Positions 31,292 to 43,250 of a stretch of 64,000 nucleotides of DNA are shown one piece after another. Under the pieces are notes generated by a model that searched no databases, was not told where the DNA came from, and was given only the letters and a program-made list of their open reading frames with translations. Position 1 is the stretch's first letter, and each line of letters opens with the position of its first letter. The translations under genes were made by a program, and so were the position numbers. The stretch comes from Blasia pusilla (lineage: Eukaryota; Marchantiophyta; Marchantiopsida; Blasiales). Location: positions 41,044,001-41,108,000 of the forward strand of contig CM114274.1 of the NCBI GenBank assembly GCA_050084515.1, in the 5' to 3' direction.

Positions 31292-33057
31292 ACCCTAGAA
31301 GAATACCGTGATGACAACCCTGTCTCACCCGCTCAAGCACTCAGACTCACCGAGAGTCTTCCACACTCCTCACTAGCTCACTTATGCTAGCGTCAATCCC
31401 GTGATGACACACCCGGCCTCACGCACACTCAACACGCGGAGCCTCCCAATTGACTTACCTAACGTAGCGACACTCTCGGGTCATACATGCGATCCTTATG
31501 CGGCAACCGCCATATATCCACCAACATGCTACACATGAAAAGAATCTACACTTGTCACCATCACTGCACCTACCTAGCACCAGCTACTACTTGATACCCA
31601 GCACTCTCAATCACACACGACAAGTGCGGGAAAAGAAACTCGAATGGGTAACGTTATCACGCTCTCCAACCTACGCATCGTCAGCAGTCACTCTTCTATG
31701 TGTTACGGCAACCTCTACAGCATGACACTCTCCTCAAATACACGTTGAACCTCCCATCAATAGCTACTGACTACCCGTCGGCATCGACACGTGCATCTCC
31801 ACCTCTCGTATTTCACCGCAAACTCTTAGCACGGATCACTCATCTCGCACACGTTGCCAAAGTACTAGCAAGTCGACCAACTCCCCTTGCAAATGTGACC
31901 CACCCCATGACAATGGTACTTACCATTATCAATAGTCACCAATCTCTTACTTTACCAAGTAAGTCTAGATCCCCAACTACGTTGACCTCACTCAAGTGTG
32001 TATCTGCTTGACCACGGTTAGTACTCTGCCATCCTACCACGTTTGCCTGGCCTCTCTAGTACTAACACCATCCGCACCCATATCCCGTTCTTTCCCCGCG
32101 AATTGTGTGCGCGCATCCCTATGCGCTTAACCTCCTACTAACCCATCTCCTCTCAATCTGCTCGGGCAACCCGTGGCTACATCCCCGTGCTCAAGACCCT
32201 CTAGCGCGCCGCCCTTTGCGGCTTTCTCCGTCGGCTAAACACCTAGCCTCTCTCTTGGTCGAGCTCCTTCTCCTTTAAGCCTTTCTAGCTCATACTGTAT
32301 CTCAAACTCTTCCTCTTTACTGCCCGAGTCCCTAGGTACTCCCTTCCTACCGCGGCCTTGCTTCCTTGGCCTTTTGACTCCGCATCCATACTCTCTGTTT
32401 CCTTAACTTCACTCCTTCCAAACCCCTCTCTTTCCCGATCGACCTTGGAGACCCCTGCGCGCCTACTGCCAGCTTCCCCGATTCCAGTCAGTTATATTGA
32501 GCCTGGCTATAGGGCACGTAGCCCTTTGCCACTGCATGGCCTTATTATGGTTTAATGCAGTTTCGCCTCCCTATGTAGACCCTTCTCTCCATCCTATGCA
32601 CCGGGTCCACCAGACCTCCTCCATATGACACTTGGCGGCCACACGATTGGCCAGCTTTACTCCTTCCTACTTGGCTCCATCCGAGCCTTCCTCCCCACTC
32701 ACAGTGCCCTACCCCTATCACCTACGCAACCTAATCCTAGATGACCTAGCCGCCCTTTATTTGACAGGCCCCCCGGCGGCTACAAGCCCTAACTCTCCTT
32801 CCTCGTTACTCCTGATATTCCCGGTATTAGACGATGCTACACCTGCCGTCACAACTTGCGCTACACCTTACTGCTGTCCCCCATGAACTCCCACCAACAA
32901 AATCTGAGAAAAATGGACAACGCTTCCACGCATAGCTTTCTGAACAGAAAAATGACCAATACAATGCCAACCAGCGTCTCCAAGGGCTCCCCACCGAGGC
33001 AACTCGCTTGCCTACCTACAAACAACAAATTTCCACCAGCCCCTGACATCCTTCTCA
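31292..33057 (-). other. Gypsy 5' leader
   Basis: About 1.8 kb between the LTR and gag with no protein-like translation. I could not identify a convincing tRNA primer-binding site next to the LTR at 33,057. Confidence 0.5.
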
Positions 33058-33511
33058 TGTAAAAATAAAGAGTAGTAAAAATGGCACATCCAGCCTAAAA
33101 CTCCACTCTTCAATCTACATCATCATATTGAGCCTCGTCCACCTTGTACTATCAAGGAATCCGGACGCTAGCACCCTAGTCCCATCTCACACACATACAA
33201 GAGAGGTGCTCCAACGGCCCAACATGAGAAAGATGGCTTGGGAAAGCCATTTTCCTCTCCGATATAGGGTCTTCCCCTAAAAACAACCATCCCCTTGGTA
33301 ACCTGCACGCATAAGTTATGAGGGGCGGGTGACCTGGTTAACAAGTCATCTGACTGTGAAAGACTTCAACAAGAAAGTTGTGAGAAACGACGTTCTTGAC
33401 ACAATGGACCTATCTTCAACCTCATCCGACACCGTGGGACAAAATTATATTCAAGATAGTCCGCTGGCTCCCACGCCCTCTCCACGATAGATCTCGGATT
33501 CGGATGTGACA
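33058..33511 (-). repeat. Ty3/gypsy 5' LTR (right copy, shorter)
   Basis: Similar to 10,848-11,327. It begins TGTAAAAATAAAG on the plus strand and ends GATGTGACA. It lacks the 140-bp segment present at the outer end of the left LTR. The TATA-like site of the left LTR is altered here. Confidence 0.8.
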
Positions 33512-33699
33512 AATTGCTTATGGTGATTCCAAGGACTTGCAATAATAGGGTTAGCCATAAAATCTCATCTCATGGGATCTCCAATGGTAAGATATCTTAT
33601 GCCCCATAAACACCCGCTCAGATTGAGAGTGATTTAAGTCTCGAGTGAGTGTTCCATCTTCACATTTTCGTTTGAATGTTAGTTTTAGCCGGTGGTCCA
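33512..33699. other. Flank of the gypsy element
   Basis: No gene and no recognised repeat. Confidence 0.4.
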
Positions 33700-35500
33700 A
33701 TTATTACTCTCCTTAAAACATTTCTTGGGTGGCCACTCTTTCTCTTAAAAGTTGAGACCTTTAACTTTTAAGAAATTTCTCTTTTATGTCAACTCTTTGA
33801 CAAAAGGACTAAGAGGGAAGTGATTCCGGGGGCGGTCCCTGTAGAGTGACGACTCAGGACCCGGTCGGCTCCTTGCCGAATTAGTTTCGGGTCCACGAAT
33901 GAAAAAAAGTCCGGAATCCTGGGGCCGGCGTCTAAAACGGTCTGAGTCCTTCTCTAAGGGTTTTCTAAAGGGTGCTAATAAGAACCGAACTCCGTCTAAG
34001 GATTTTGAAAAGCACTTGAAGAAAATTGCCGCGTGATTGGAGAGGCCGATCACTGGCATCAGTTGGAGTCAGCTGGCACATCCAGCCACCACGCCCGAAT
34101 CCAGGGGATTTCCCGACTGAAGACGAGTTTTCTTTTTTACATGCATTTTTGGATTGTACGTAGTAGTAGATTTTAAAGCACAGTTGGAAATTTTAAATTT
34201 AAGAAAGAAATCTTTCTTTGCTGCCAGCAGAATGTTGACGACATTCTCAAAATCTACCGACCTTACGAAGAAAACAGCCAGTTCTACCGTTTATCTGAGT
34301 AGCTGGAAACGATCCCGAGGCTATGTAATGGGAGCTCCACTCTCTGGGTTCCAGTAAGAATTTTCCACCAGAAGGCAACCTTCGAATTATACATGGAGAC
34401 TCAACTCTGTTGCATTTACAGAGAAAGACTCTGCGATGGAGCAGTTATTCAGATGAGGTAGGTGGGAATGAATTCATTGGTCGAGAAGCTGTTATCAACT
34501 GCAGTTCTTCTCTTTCCTCCGGTGATCACCGGGAAAAAGGATGCCGATCTAAAATGGATCTGGAAAACTGGGGAACTTACCTTGGATCTGGAAAATTGAG
34601 GCAATGAAACTTCATCGAGACTGGTCCTGACACGCTGCAAAATCGAGCCATCACATGCCAATTCTTTGTACACAGTCGCCCGATGAGGTGACTCCAAGAA
34701 TACAGTAGTCAGAATGCGCTCGAGATCCCTTTTAGGTATGAAAGCATTGTCTGATTTCACAGGTCCAAATAATTGAAATACCTTCGAACGCACATTTGCA
34801 ATCTGAGATCTCATAAGGATTTCGGGTTGCTGAAAGAAGTAGGACATTCCACAAGTCAACTTTATCCAAGCAAGCTTTCACCTGAAGAACATCCGTCAGC
34901 TCTCGCAAGGCAGTCTCGTCCAAGATTCCGGCAAATCTCAGATCTAAATTTTCTACAGCACTAGTTCTTTCGGATTTACAACGCTTTGAAGACATGGATC
35001 CATAACTCGCTCCTCTTCGGACCCAGCGTCTTTAAGCTCTACTCCTGAGAGTAGAGCTTTAGTGTTTTATCTTATCATAAGTACTAATGGTAGGAATTCT
35101 TCATCTGCCATTCTACCGAATTTCTCACTATAACGAATCTCCAGGGGCCGTAAGAACGATCTAAATCTCACTGTTTCGACGAGAGCTCGAGCGTGAACCC
35201 ACGTAGAATAATCAAAATGCACTGCCAATCGAAGACAGGTGAGTTGAGAACATCATTGACGGAGTTGAACATGCATTCAGCTCAGCAAATGCACCTCCTG
35301 TCAACTTCCACGAGACCGGACCAGGTAAAAGCTTACGAGGAGTGTGTATATCAAGATCTAGATCTAGAAACGACTGCTCCGAACTCTGTTTGCGGGAACA
35401 GAATAAGAACACGAATTTCTTGGAGTACATATTTTGAAAGAATGCCCATTCAAGTTTTCTTATCTTAGTTGAAGGGAATTGGTAAGAAACCAGCCAGAGT
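33700..35500. repeat. Diverged direct duplication, copy 1
   Basis: Aligns block by block with 35,950-37,340. Shared blocks: 33,735 with 35,968 (GTCAACTCTTTGAC), 34,020-34,130 with 36,480-36,580, and 34,866-35,480 with 36,781-37,335. The longest shared block (about 600 bp) includes the start of the unrecognised gene at 34,995 and its upstream region. Confidence 0.75.
34449..34995 (-). pseudogene. Unrecognised protein gene, probably two exons
   Basis: The first exon starts at 34,995 (MSSKRCKSERTSAVENLDL) and reads into LRELTDVLQVKACLDKVDL. A second open block (about 34,840-34,449) reads ILMRSQIANVRSKVFQLFG, then PKRDLERILTTVFLESPHRA and LQRVRTSLDEVSLPQF, which looks like real helical protein. 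The frames differ, so an intron or frameshift lies near 34,850. I do not recognise the family. The duplicate at 36,781 retains only upstream DNA and a piece of exon 1 (matching LRELTD and LQV.ACL). Confidence 0.4.
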
Positions 35501-35949
35501 TCTCAAATTCTTGGAGTATTTGAAAGAAGGTAGAGACTATCGGAAGAGTAAATATACATTCCCATAGAATAAAAGATCTATGGGAATGCCGGGGCACTCA
35601 AAAAAGTCATGCTTCAATGTATCTACAAACAACCTGTAAGACCCGTGCATTTGCTGAGCTGAATGCATGTTCAACTCCGTCAATGATGTTCTCAACTCAT
35701 CCTAAACAACCTAAACAACCTGTAAGGCGAAGCGAAAGGAGTCATCACATATCCATATGAAGAAAAAGGACCCTCATGTACACGGAAAATATACTTTAAT
35801 CACTCTAATGAATCCTAGATCCAGATCGAGCGGCTGGTTCAATATAAGGAAGATCCGCTTGTGTCATAAGAGCTAGGGCCGGCATTGTGTCTTATTAAGC
35901 AGATAAAGGGTACCGATTGTTCAAAAAACCTATGTTTGAGTCATGTTTC

Positions 35950-37340
35950 TACTACCATGGAGCTTGGGTCGCCACTTTTACTCTTCTTCTTAAAGGTTGA
36001 GACCTTGGAATTTCTCTTTGATGTCAACTCTTTGACGAAAGTGCTCAGAGGGAAGGGATTCCGGGGAAGACCCGTCAAAGTCCATGGGTTGTGGAACCGT
36101 AGGAATCTAGGGCCGCTCCTGTTTGTCGCGAAGCCGAACGTGTTGAATGCAGCGTGCTTTTATCGGCTAGTTCTCCTCCGAGAGTTGTTCCTGTCCACCG
36201 TGGCTTATATCCAGGCTTTCGTTTTCTTCTGTGGACCTCCCGAAACCTCGGCAGACATTCCTGCACAGCATTGGAAGAGGCCCATAAATTCATGACATAA
36301 ACACTAAATGAAAAGCGCTAAGGAAATGAAAAGTGGAACTGGAACCAGTGCCTACACACGTGTCCCGGGACCCGGCCCCGGCAGATTGAGGACTTAGAAA
36401 AACAAGGACTAAGAAGGTCTTAATCCTGATTTATAGAAGGGTGTTAGACTGACCGAGCTTAGCCTAGGTATTTTAAAATCACTTACCGCGCGATGGGAGA
36501 GGCCAGCCACTGGCTTCAGTTGGAGCCAGATGGGACATCCCGCCACCACGGCTGAATGTAGGGGCTTTCCCAACTTTTTTTTTTTTTCTTTATTACATTT
36601 GAAGAAACTGATAAAAACTTAAAAAACGATGCCGTCAGGAAAATGAGGGTCGGGAAAAATAACCAGGAGTAAAGATTCGGACCCATAACCCGAATAACCC
36701 CAAAGATTTCTTATTTAATTCGCAGCAGGCTTGTATGATCGATGCCCACATTGGGGGCAGTTTTCATTCCTTTCTAGCAATTTCATTCAAGCAAGCGTTC
36801 ACCTGAAGGAGGTCCGTCAGCTCTCGGAAGGATTGCGGAAAATCTCAGCTTTTCGATCCATAACTCACTTTTCTTCGGAGCCAACGCGTTTAAGCTCTAC
36901 TTCTGAAGTGAAGAGTTTGCGCTTATCATAAGTACTAATGATAGGAATCCTTCATCTGACATTCTACCGAATTTCTCACCAGAGCGAATCTCTAGGGGCC
37001 GTAAGAACAATCTGGATCTCACTGTATTGAAGAGAGCTGGAACGTGAACACACGCAGAATAATCAAAATGCACTGCCAATCGAGGACAGTTGAGTTAAGA
37101 ACATGGTTGAAGGAGTAAGAACATACAACCAGCTCAGCAAATGCACCTCCTTCCTACTTCCTCGATACCGGACCAGGTATAAGCTTACGAGGAGTGAATA
37201 TCGTCGAGATCTAGATCGAGAGACGACTGCTCCAAACTTTGTTTACCGGAACAGAAGAACACGGATTTCTTGGAGTACATATCCTGAAAGAATGCCGATT
37301 CCAGTTTTCCTATCTTAGTTTAAGGGAGTTTGGGAGAATC
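35950..37340. repeat. Diverged direct duplication, copy 2
   Basis: Partner of 33,700-35,500 with internal deletions. It contains a T-rich run near 36,572. No intact gene. Confidence 0.7.
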
Positions 37341-37345
37341 CAGTC

Positions 37346-37535
37346 AGAGTTCTCGAATGGAAGTATTGAACGGGAGTCAGGAGCCGCGAATGATGCTGTC
37401 GATGAACATGGATTAAATACGGGCCGGGTTATGATGCTGCAGAGTTCTCGAATGGAAGTATTGAACGGGAGTCAGGAGCCGCGAATGATGCTGTCAATGA
37501 ACATGGATTAAACACGGGCTGGGTTATGATGCTGC
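37346..37535. repeat. 95-bp tandem duplication
   Basis: 37,346-37,440 and 37,441-37,535 are nearly identical (only a few transitions), so the duplication is recent. Confidence 0.95.
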
Positions 37536-37699
37536 ACAACTGCTTCCGCCATCACCTTCGCTCTTCCGCATGCATCCCCATGAGCCGAAGTCATAGCTCC
37601 CGCAGGTTTGGAAAGGCGGCGAGCATGGTTGGCTGCGAGGTGCTTGCCCCCCCATCCCCCTACTGCGTCTGTAGTCAGATCGATCCTTCTGCTATCCGT

Positions 37700-39225
37700 C
37701 AATCCCCTCAGTAATCCCAGAGGAGCTGGCAAACGCGCGAAACTTCCCGGGACTGCGAAGCAAACCGGGTGGCAATAAACGACACGTCTACTCCTAAGGT
37801 CACTTCAAAGCAAACCGGGTGGCAATAAAAGACACGTCTACTCCTAAGCTCGCAAACCCGGCGGTGATAGAGGACACGTGTACTCCTAAGCTCGCAAACC
37901 CGGCGCCGATAGAGGACACGTGTACTCCTCAGGCTGCGGCATTCGGAAATGGAGTGAGTAACCTTCTCCGGAGCCTCGTCCACCCTTTCCCCGCATGAAT
38001 AGCATGACGTTGGTCGTCATCCAAGATCTCTGAAGATGTGGTAGCCAAGTGAAGAGCAAATTGGTCCGATGAGAAACGCCCTTGTCGATGAGAACTAGTG
38101 GGATAGGACTTCTTCGAGGTAACGCGACTAGTATTTCTCCCAGGCAGTGGACGCTAGAAAGTTGGGATCTTAACTCGTAACGGAGCACACCCTGGAAAAC
38201 GAGGATATTAAGCAATCGCAAACAGCTGAGGTGTTTGAATACCAGATACTTCGGTGGATGGCCCGAACTCTAGAATCAACCAATCAATTGTGGTTGGAGC
38301 TACGATCTCCGCACCCATTTCCGTTTCGAGTTTAGATGACACCCGAAGTTTGGATGGCGTATTGAGAAGAGAACAGAAAGCACTATGTACCCCTGGACGA
38401 TGAGATGAAACGACGTAAGAACTTGCGATGGATTGGTATAGGAGAAAAGGACGTTGCAGCATACGTCAAAGATCAGTGAACGCTCACCAATTTTGCCGAT
38501 CTTCTATGTAACCGCCGGCGTGGTCAAAACCAGCACCTAATCCTGGATTGATCGATTGGAGCTCAGGAAACTTCCGAGTTCCAGTCCCTGATTCGAAGAA
38601 AACTAAGAGCAGGACATACAGCTTGAATTCGGGGTTGAACATATTCCACAAGTAAATAGAGCGCCGCTCCATACCAGGAAGGTATACTTCCTGACATGAG
38701 TACTTAGCATTCGATTGTGTGGGGTTGATAAACAATCTTGCTCACCGTTAAGGACCTCACTGAGTATTCACAACTGAGATCGAGACAGCGCATGAAAGAT
38801 GTATTCTCATTCTCAGTATACACCACAGCACCTAGCGTAGTCTTGGATTCCATTCTCAAGTAGTCTTGTTGTTTTCGACCCCACATGAGATAATGCTGCA
38901 TTCTTCCATCTCGAATCTGGTAAGTAAATTTACGGCGACCGTGATGTACTCGGGCTTCAATATATCATCTAATTCTAAATTCAATCGCGATGTGATAGAG
39001 AAGCTAGTTATGTCCCGAGGTTCCAAAAGTTCCAATTTACTCCATGTGCACCACATGTCTACCATCCTTCCAAACATGTGTCCGATCCCGCTCTATTGTA
39101 CTCAAATCTAATCTATTCGACTCCAAGACGACCACATCTAGATAAATTGATATAACTGCTTTCCTGGAAAGCAAAAGTTTATTGTAGTTGAGGTGCTGTA
39201 CTAAACATTCACACCAAATCTTCAC
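37700..39225 (-). pseudogene. Decayed unrecognised gene related to the 55-kb locus
   Basis: Successive coding-like blocks on the minus strand in different frames: near 39,200 (NYNKLLLSRKAVISIYLDVV), 39,060-38,880 (KLELLEPRDITSFSITSRLN, then RFEMEECSIISC), 38,850-38,710 (MRCLDLSCEYSVRSLTVS), and 37,983-37,935 (EAPEKVTHSISECRSLR). The last block matches EAREKVTRSFSECHSLR at 55,299-55,349, so both loci derive from one gene family. The L.L..C spacing hints at leucine-rich repeats, but I cannot assign a family. Confidence 0.4.
37750..37935. repeat. Four-unit minisatellite
   Basis: Units of about 42-51 bp sharing CAAACCSGG and GACACGTSTACTCCT. It lies in a decayed coding region on the minus strand, where it would give a repeated L-R-S-T-R-V-L-Y peptide. 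Confidence 0.85.
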
Positions 39226-39584
39226 ACTATATATTCAAAGAGGGCCGATCTATGCCGTGCCATTCTAAAGCTCATCCAACGACTATTATCCCACTTCGAA
39301 TACAGTCGATGCAGACTTATAGACTTATATGACAAATGACACTCAGCTCTGTACATGGATCGACGGTGGGGATGTGAAAGATTGGGCGATATGAAGAGAA
39401 TTACTCTGCGGGATACGAATTCATCGGAGAACTAAGAGACTGGACGTGAGGGATCGATCTATACCAAATCTAAGTACACGCGCTATACATGATACATTTC
39501 AATTTTTGCACAGCTCATGAAATGTCTACGCTTTTTTTCTATTTCCCTTTGCTTGAGTGCACATTGTAAGACTAAAATTGTCGC

Positions 39585-39965
39585 TCAAATATCCGAGAAA
39601 GTTACTCTGCCTCCGTCTCTTTGGAAGTTGCCACCGAAGGCCCAGTTGATCCAGCCGCCGTCGCCCAGATTAGTGAATGTCCCTCGTTTGAACACGTAGA
39701 TCTCGTAGCCCGTGGTGCCAAAGAAACTAGTTTTCACCTCGATGTGCCTGTGGACGCTCTCTTGGAAGTCGGCCAGGTGCTGCGAGTGTACCACCATGCA
39801 GTTGTAGGCGGGGAATGCCGATCTGAAGTGCTCCATGATTCTCCTCGCGGCAGAGTCGCGGTTGATGACCTGGTCATTGAATGACGCTTGCATCTTTTCA
39901 AATTGTTCCGAGAAAAAGTGGAAGACTTCGGGTGCAGCCGCTCCCGCTGCTGCTGCTGCTGCCAT
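39585..39965 (-). CDS. Small unrecognised protein with GDGGWINWAF motif
   Basis: 126 residues. I choose the Met at 39,965 (MAAAAAAGAAAPEVFHFF) because the stretch upstream of it is Cys/Phe-rich and unlike protein, and an Ala-run start is common. The middle has RIMEHFRSAFPAYNCMVVHS and GYEIYVFKRGTF, and the end has GDGGWINWAFGG followed by RDGGRVTF. I recall similar GDGG(Y/W)INWAF endings in small uncharacterised proteins of fungi and non-seed plants, but know no function. No signal peptide or membrane segment. No stop or frameshift, and a TATA-like box sits at the right distance, so it may be a live single-exon gene. Confidence 0.65.
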   Translation of the reverse strand: MAAAAAAGAAAPEVFHFFSEQFEKMQASFNDQVINRDSAARRIMEHFRSAFPAYNCMVVHSQHLADFQESVHRHIEVKTSFFGTTGYEIYVFKRGTFTNLGDGGWINWAFGGNFQRDGGRVTFSDI

Positions 39966-40136
39966 CTTTGCTCCCGTTCGCCGCTTTCTCGAGCACCAAA
40001 AGTCCGGAAAACTGGACTGGAACCTGAAAACTTCGCTACGGAAACAGCTAAACCAGGAAACACGAGACAAATCACGCACTCGCTCGCCAGATCTAGGAAG
40101 CCGACGGTTGCTTGCAATATATTCCGTCTTCGTCCT

Positions 40137-40144
40137 TAAATAGA
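40137..40144 (-). promoter_or_regulatory. TATA-like box for the 39.6-kb gene
   Basis: The minus strand reads CTATTTAAGG, giving a start near 40,105 and a 5' leader of about 140 bases before the Met at 39,965. Confidence 0.5.
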
Positions 40145-40385
40145 GCTTCCAAAGTTCTCCGGTTGGGGCCTTAACCTCACCTCACCCAATGAGGTGTCCT
40201 TAACACGGGCAGGATGGACTCTTTTTAAGTACGATTTGGTGTAGGTAGGTAGACACCCCAAACTCATGCCATACGGAGAAACAAGGTGGAATGCATAAAA
40301 TTGTGATTCCACTTGGGTCATTTTTTTCGTTAGAAAATGTATAGATTGTATTTTTTATTTGAATGGGTCATGGGAAGATTGATCC

Positions 40386-40465
40386 GTGGCAGTGGCACTT
40401 GGTACACACTACAGTACTAGTATTATTTTATTAGTACTGTAGTGTGTACCAAGTTCCATTGCCAT
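40386..40465. repeat. Inverted repeat (hairpin)
   Basis: ACTTGGTACACACTACAGTA at 40,397 is mirrored perfectly by TACTGTAGTGTGTACCAAGT ending at 40,454 (23-bp perfect arms, 12-base loop). It extends outward to about 34 bp with two mismatches. It lies 250 bp upstream of the TATA-like box at 40,140. Confidence 0.9.
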
Positions 40466-40499
40466 CCATCCTCATTATCTCATCTGAATTCCTTTATTG

Positions 40500-43250
40500 A
40501 GTTTGTTTCCTCTCAAGTTAGACACAGCGGGCTTTCGGTCCATTTTTATTCTCCCTTCACATACAGAACGCTTCCGGGTCTTCTGGTCTCAGCTGTAGAC
40601 CCGGCGGTTTTGTGAAGTCATCCAGCTGGGGTTGCAAGATTCCCGGGCCCCCTCAGACCTATGAAACAAGATATACGGGGTGGGTTTCAGTGACAGAAGA
40701 GGATGGTGTAATAGATCAAACAAGGTGTGGGGATCTGGCGAAGGAGTCATTCCGCTATGGGCCACTCTGGCTCCAGCGCGCTGAGGACATGACATCTGTC
40801 TCATGAATTGGCGCTTGATTCAGCCCGCTCTAGACCTTTGACATCCTCGAAGCTTTGGCTCTTTAGCGTGTACCTCCATGCTACAAAGTCTGGACGTGGA
40901 GATTATTGCCACCCGCTCTGGTGCTCTCACCTATTTGCTTCTCTCTCTCCGTTTTCTCATATTTGGACCCGAGTGGCTATGGGTTGCACTCCACTGTAGA
41001 ATGTTCACACTTTTCTTTGCTCCTTGATTTTTTTCGGAAGGCTCGAAGTGGATCTTGTTGCGTTCCTGTCGCAGTCTCAAATAGATAAGAGGGCCGGATT
41101 GAGTTAGCCAGCAGAGGAAGGACTTTGAGCTAGGACTCGTGAGTCTATGATATGGCAGTTGTGCCACAGTTTTGGTCTCGGTTCAATACGCATACGCGGT
41201 ATGCTTATTTGCTATGGTGTCAACTCATGAAGGACATGCCGATTCAATCGGAAATTGGGGCTCGAAATCAGGTTACGTGGAGGTAGCTAGGACTCCGCAT
41301 GATTTCTCTAGGAAAACGGGGGCATTTTTGTCTCAGCACCTTCAAATTCGCACGCTTAAAATTGAGGGTTGGATATGATCATGTAAGTGGTCCTTAACGA
41401 AACGAGCGTTCCAACTATGTAGCAATCGTCTCACTCCCAATTATTTGCTCATTCGGCATCCTTTGAGGTCCGTCGAAGTGTCCGGCTTGATAGTCTGAGG
41501 CTCCGTTCTTACTCTTTCGTCTATCGGTATTGCTTCTGCAGCAGTAGCATCCGTCCACGGAAAATGAACTGCTGACATTTTTTGACAGTTCCGGAATTCC
41601 AACTTCGAGAGGTCTATGGTTCCATTTGTCAATCATGCCATTTATTCCACCAGGTTGCTTTTGATTCTTTTTCCCTGTTAGGATTAGCGATTTTTGGGCT
41701 TTCATCTCAAACCTAATGTTCAACCATTACATTTCGGAACATATGAGGTTGATTCATGCCCGTCAGCGGTTACTTTAGAAGGCGCAACTTCATATTTCAA
41801 ATATATATCTGATTTTATGCAATCCCACCTCCATGCTCTGTTTGTGGAATCACTCATGGCAGGGCAATGGGAATCATCGCCCATGGAAAGAAAACTATCA
41901 GCAGGTGGCACTTCTCTTCAACTCCCAGTTGCATTCAATTCTGAAACTAGTATTTACTAGTATCAACCGGAAAACACTAGGCGCCTTTGGTAGCGGATGG
42001 AGCTTTCCAGCAATGTAAAATTTTCAGATTTGGTTTTTATTATTGACTGACCCCAGATTTATACACGACGCCACTATTGTAAGCATTTAAGCGGAAAGTG
42101 ATTACATCCATAACTATCAAGCCTGTCATAGACAAGAATGGCCCACAGATTTCCAGTATTTATTCGAAACCAATGCATCAATCGAATAAGATCCAGCTTT
42201 CCTTGTGAATGATCATTGGAGAAAGAACTGGACCAAGAAAGGCTTTTCCCTGGAAATTTTGTGGAGTTCATATGCATGACGCAGGGGAAGAAGGGAGGAG
42301 TCGAAACAGCACATGACCTCTTTCTGAGCGCTGGAAATTTCTCATCCTCTCTCATTTCAAGTCCATTGCTCTGTTGGGTCCTACAGAAACAAATGGTTTC
42401 TTCCTCAGGCTGTGCTAAAGTTAGATTTCCGTGTTTTCGTTTTCGTCCAGGAAATGAAGAGAGGGCGCGCAAGCTTATCATTTTGGGGCACTTCCTCCAT
42501 TCCTCCAAATAGTGAAGGTGATATGTTCGAGTTGAAGAGCACCTTTTGTAAGCTCTCATCCGTGCCTAGATACACTATGACCTCCCTCCTCTTTGCCGAA
42601 TGCGAACTGCGAGGTAAAATCGAAAACAATTACTGCCGCATGTCCGAATGGAAAAGGTCAGAATCTTCAATATAACTGAATCTATGTCTGAAGTCACTGG
42701 ACGTGGATACACCTGTAAGATTGTGCGGAAGTAAATTGAAACCAAGCTGCACACTCTCTTCATTTTCTACCTCTTTCAAAGTAACCTGTATGCTACAAAA
42801 CATCAATGTGAAGCAGATAGAATTCGATGTGGTACATGAGCAGAGGCGCAGCCGTGACAGAAGTTGGATGCGGCGCGACTAGGACTCCACCCAGCTGATA
42901 ACAGCCCCTAGTCCCTCACCTTCCTCTCAATGAACTTGCATCAAATAGCTCAGACTACATACGAATTCCCCATTTCCTCACAGCTTTTCGTTCAAAGGTT
43001 CAGGATTCGATTGCGATGTTCAACACCTAAAGCAGATCGGAGACGTTCAGGGTCAATGTCCCCTATGGTCAGACCCTTATTGAAATCAGTTAAGCCATTC
43101 CGCTGTTCCACTTCGAAATGAGGCAGACTGCTAGCCTGTTGCACTACGCCTCCGGGAAGAGGTCCTGGTAGAGAGACACTTTCATCCCTTTTCAATAGGC
43201 AGATCCCATCAAGCGTGAATGAAAGTGGTAACTTTCGCTTTAATATCCAA
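40500..43250. other. Coding-like fragments, unrecognised
   Basis: Short open blocks without known domains. Minus strand: 43,195-42,992 (QRNGLTDFNKGLTIGDIDP, then RLRSALGVEHRNRILNL), 42,629-42,405 (SAKRREVIVYLGTDESLQKV), 41,650-41,441 (TIDLSKLEFRNCQKMSAVHF). Plus strand: 41,172-41,378 (SIGNWGSKSGYVEVARTPHD). They may be remains of one minus-strand gene, but frames and borders cannot be reconciled. Confidence 0.3.

Larger units (their letters stand above)
10848..33511 (-). mobile_element. Ty3/gypsy retrotransposon carrying a C5-DNA methyltransferase
   Basis: The order on the minus strand is LTR (33,511-33,058), leader, gag with zinc knuckles, aspartic protease, cytosine-C5 methyltransferase, reverse transcriptase, RNase H, integrase, GPY-like tail, PHD finger, LTR. 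The integrase is split by a 12.7-kb insertion (12,814-25,494). Without it the element is about 10 kb. The RT-RH-integrase order identifies the Ty3/gypsy superfamily. Many in-frame stops and some frameshifts make it inactive. The extra methyltransferase between protease and RT is not part of the standard gypsy gene set. Confidence 0.9.

Noticed and set aside
33030-33057. Primer-binding site of the gypsy element
   Set aside because: The bases next to the right LTR do not begin with TGG or match a common plant tRNA end that I recognise.
33900-34140. Organellar DNA insertion (NUMT/NUPT)
   Set aside because: The phrase style looked organellar at first, but no mitochondrial or plastid gene is recognisable and the segment is repeated at 36.4 kb as part of a local duplication.
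37708-37983. Tandem-repeat protein (L-R-S-T-R-V-L-Y units) as a functional domain
   Set aside because: The repeat is a DNA minisatellite within a decayed gene; unit lengths are not all multiples of three.
39734-40117. Alternative minus-strand frame over the small GDGG gene
   Set aside because: Gln/Arg/Ser-rich out-of-phase reading with no ordered pattern; the 39,585-39,965 frame is the better candidate.
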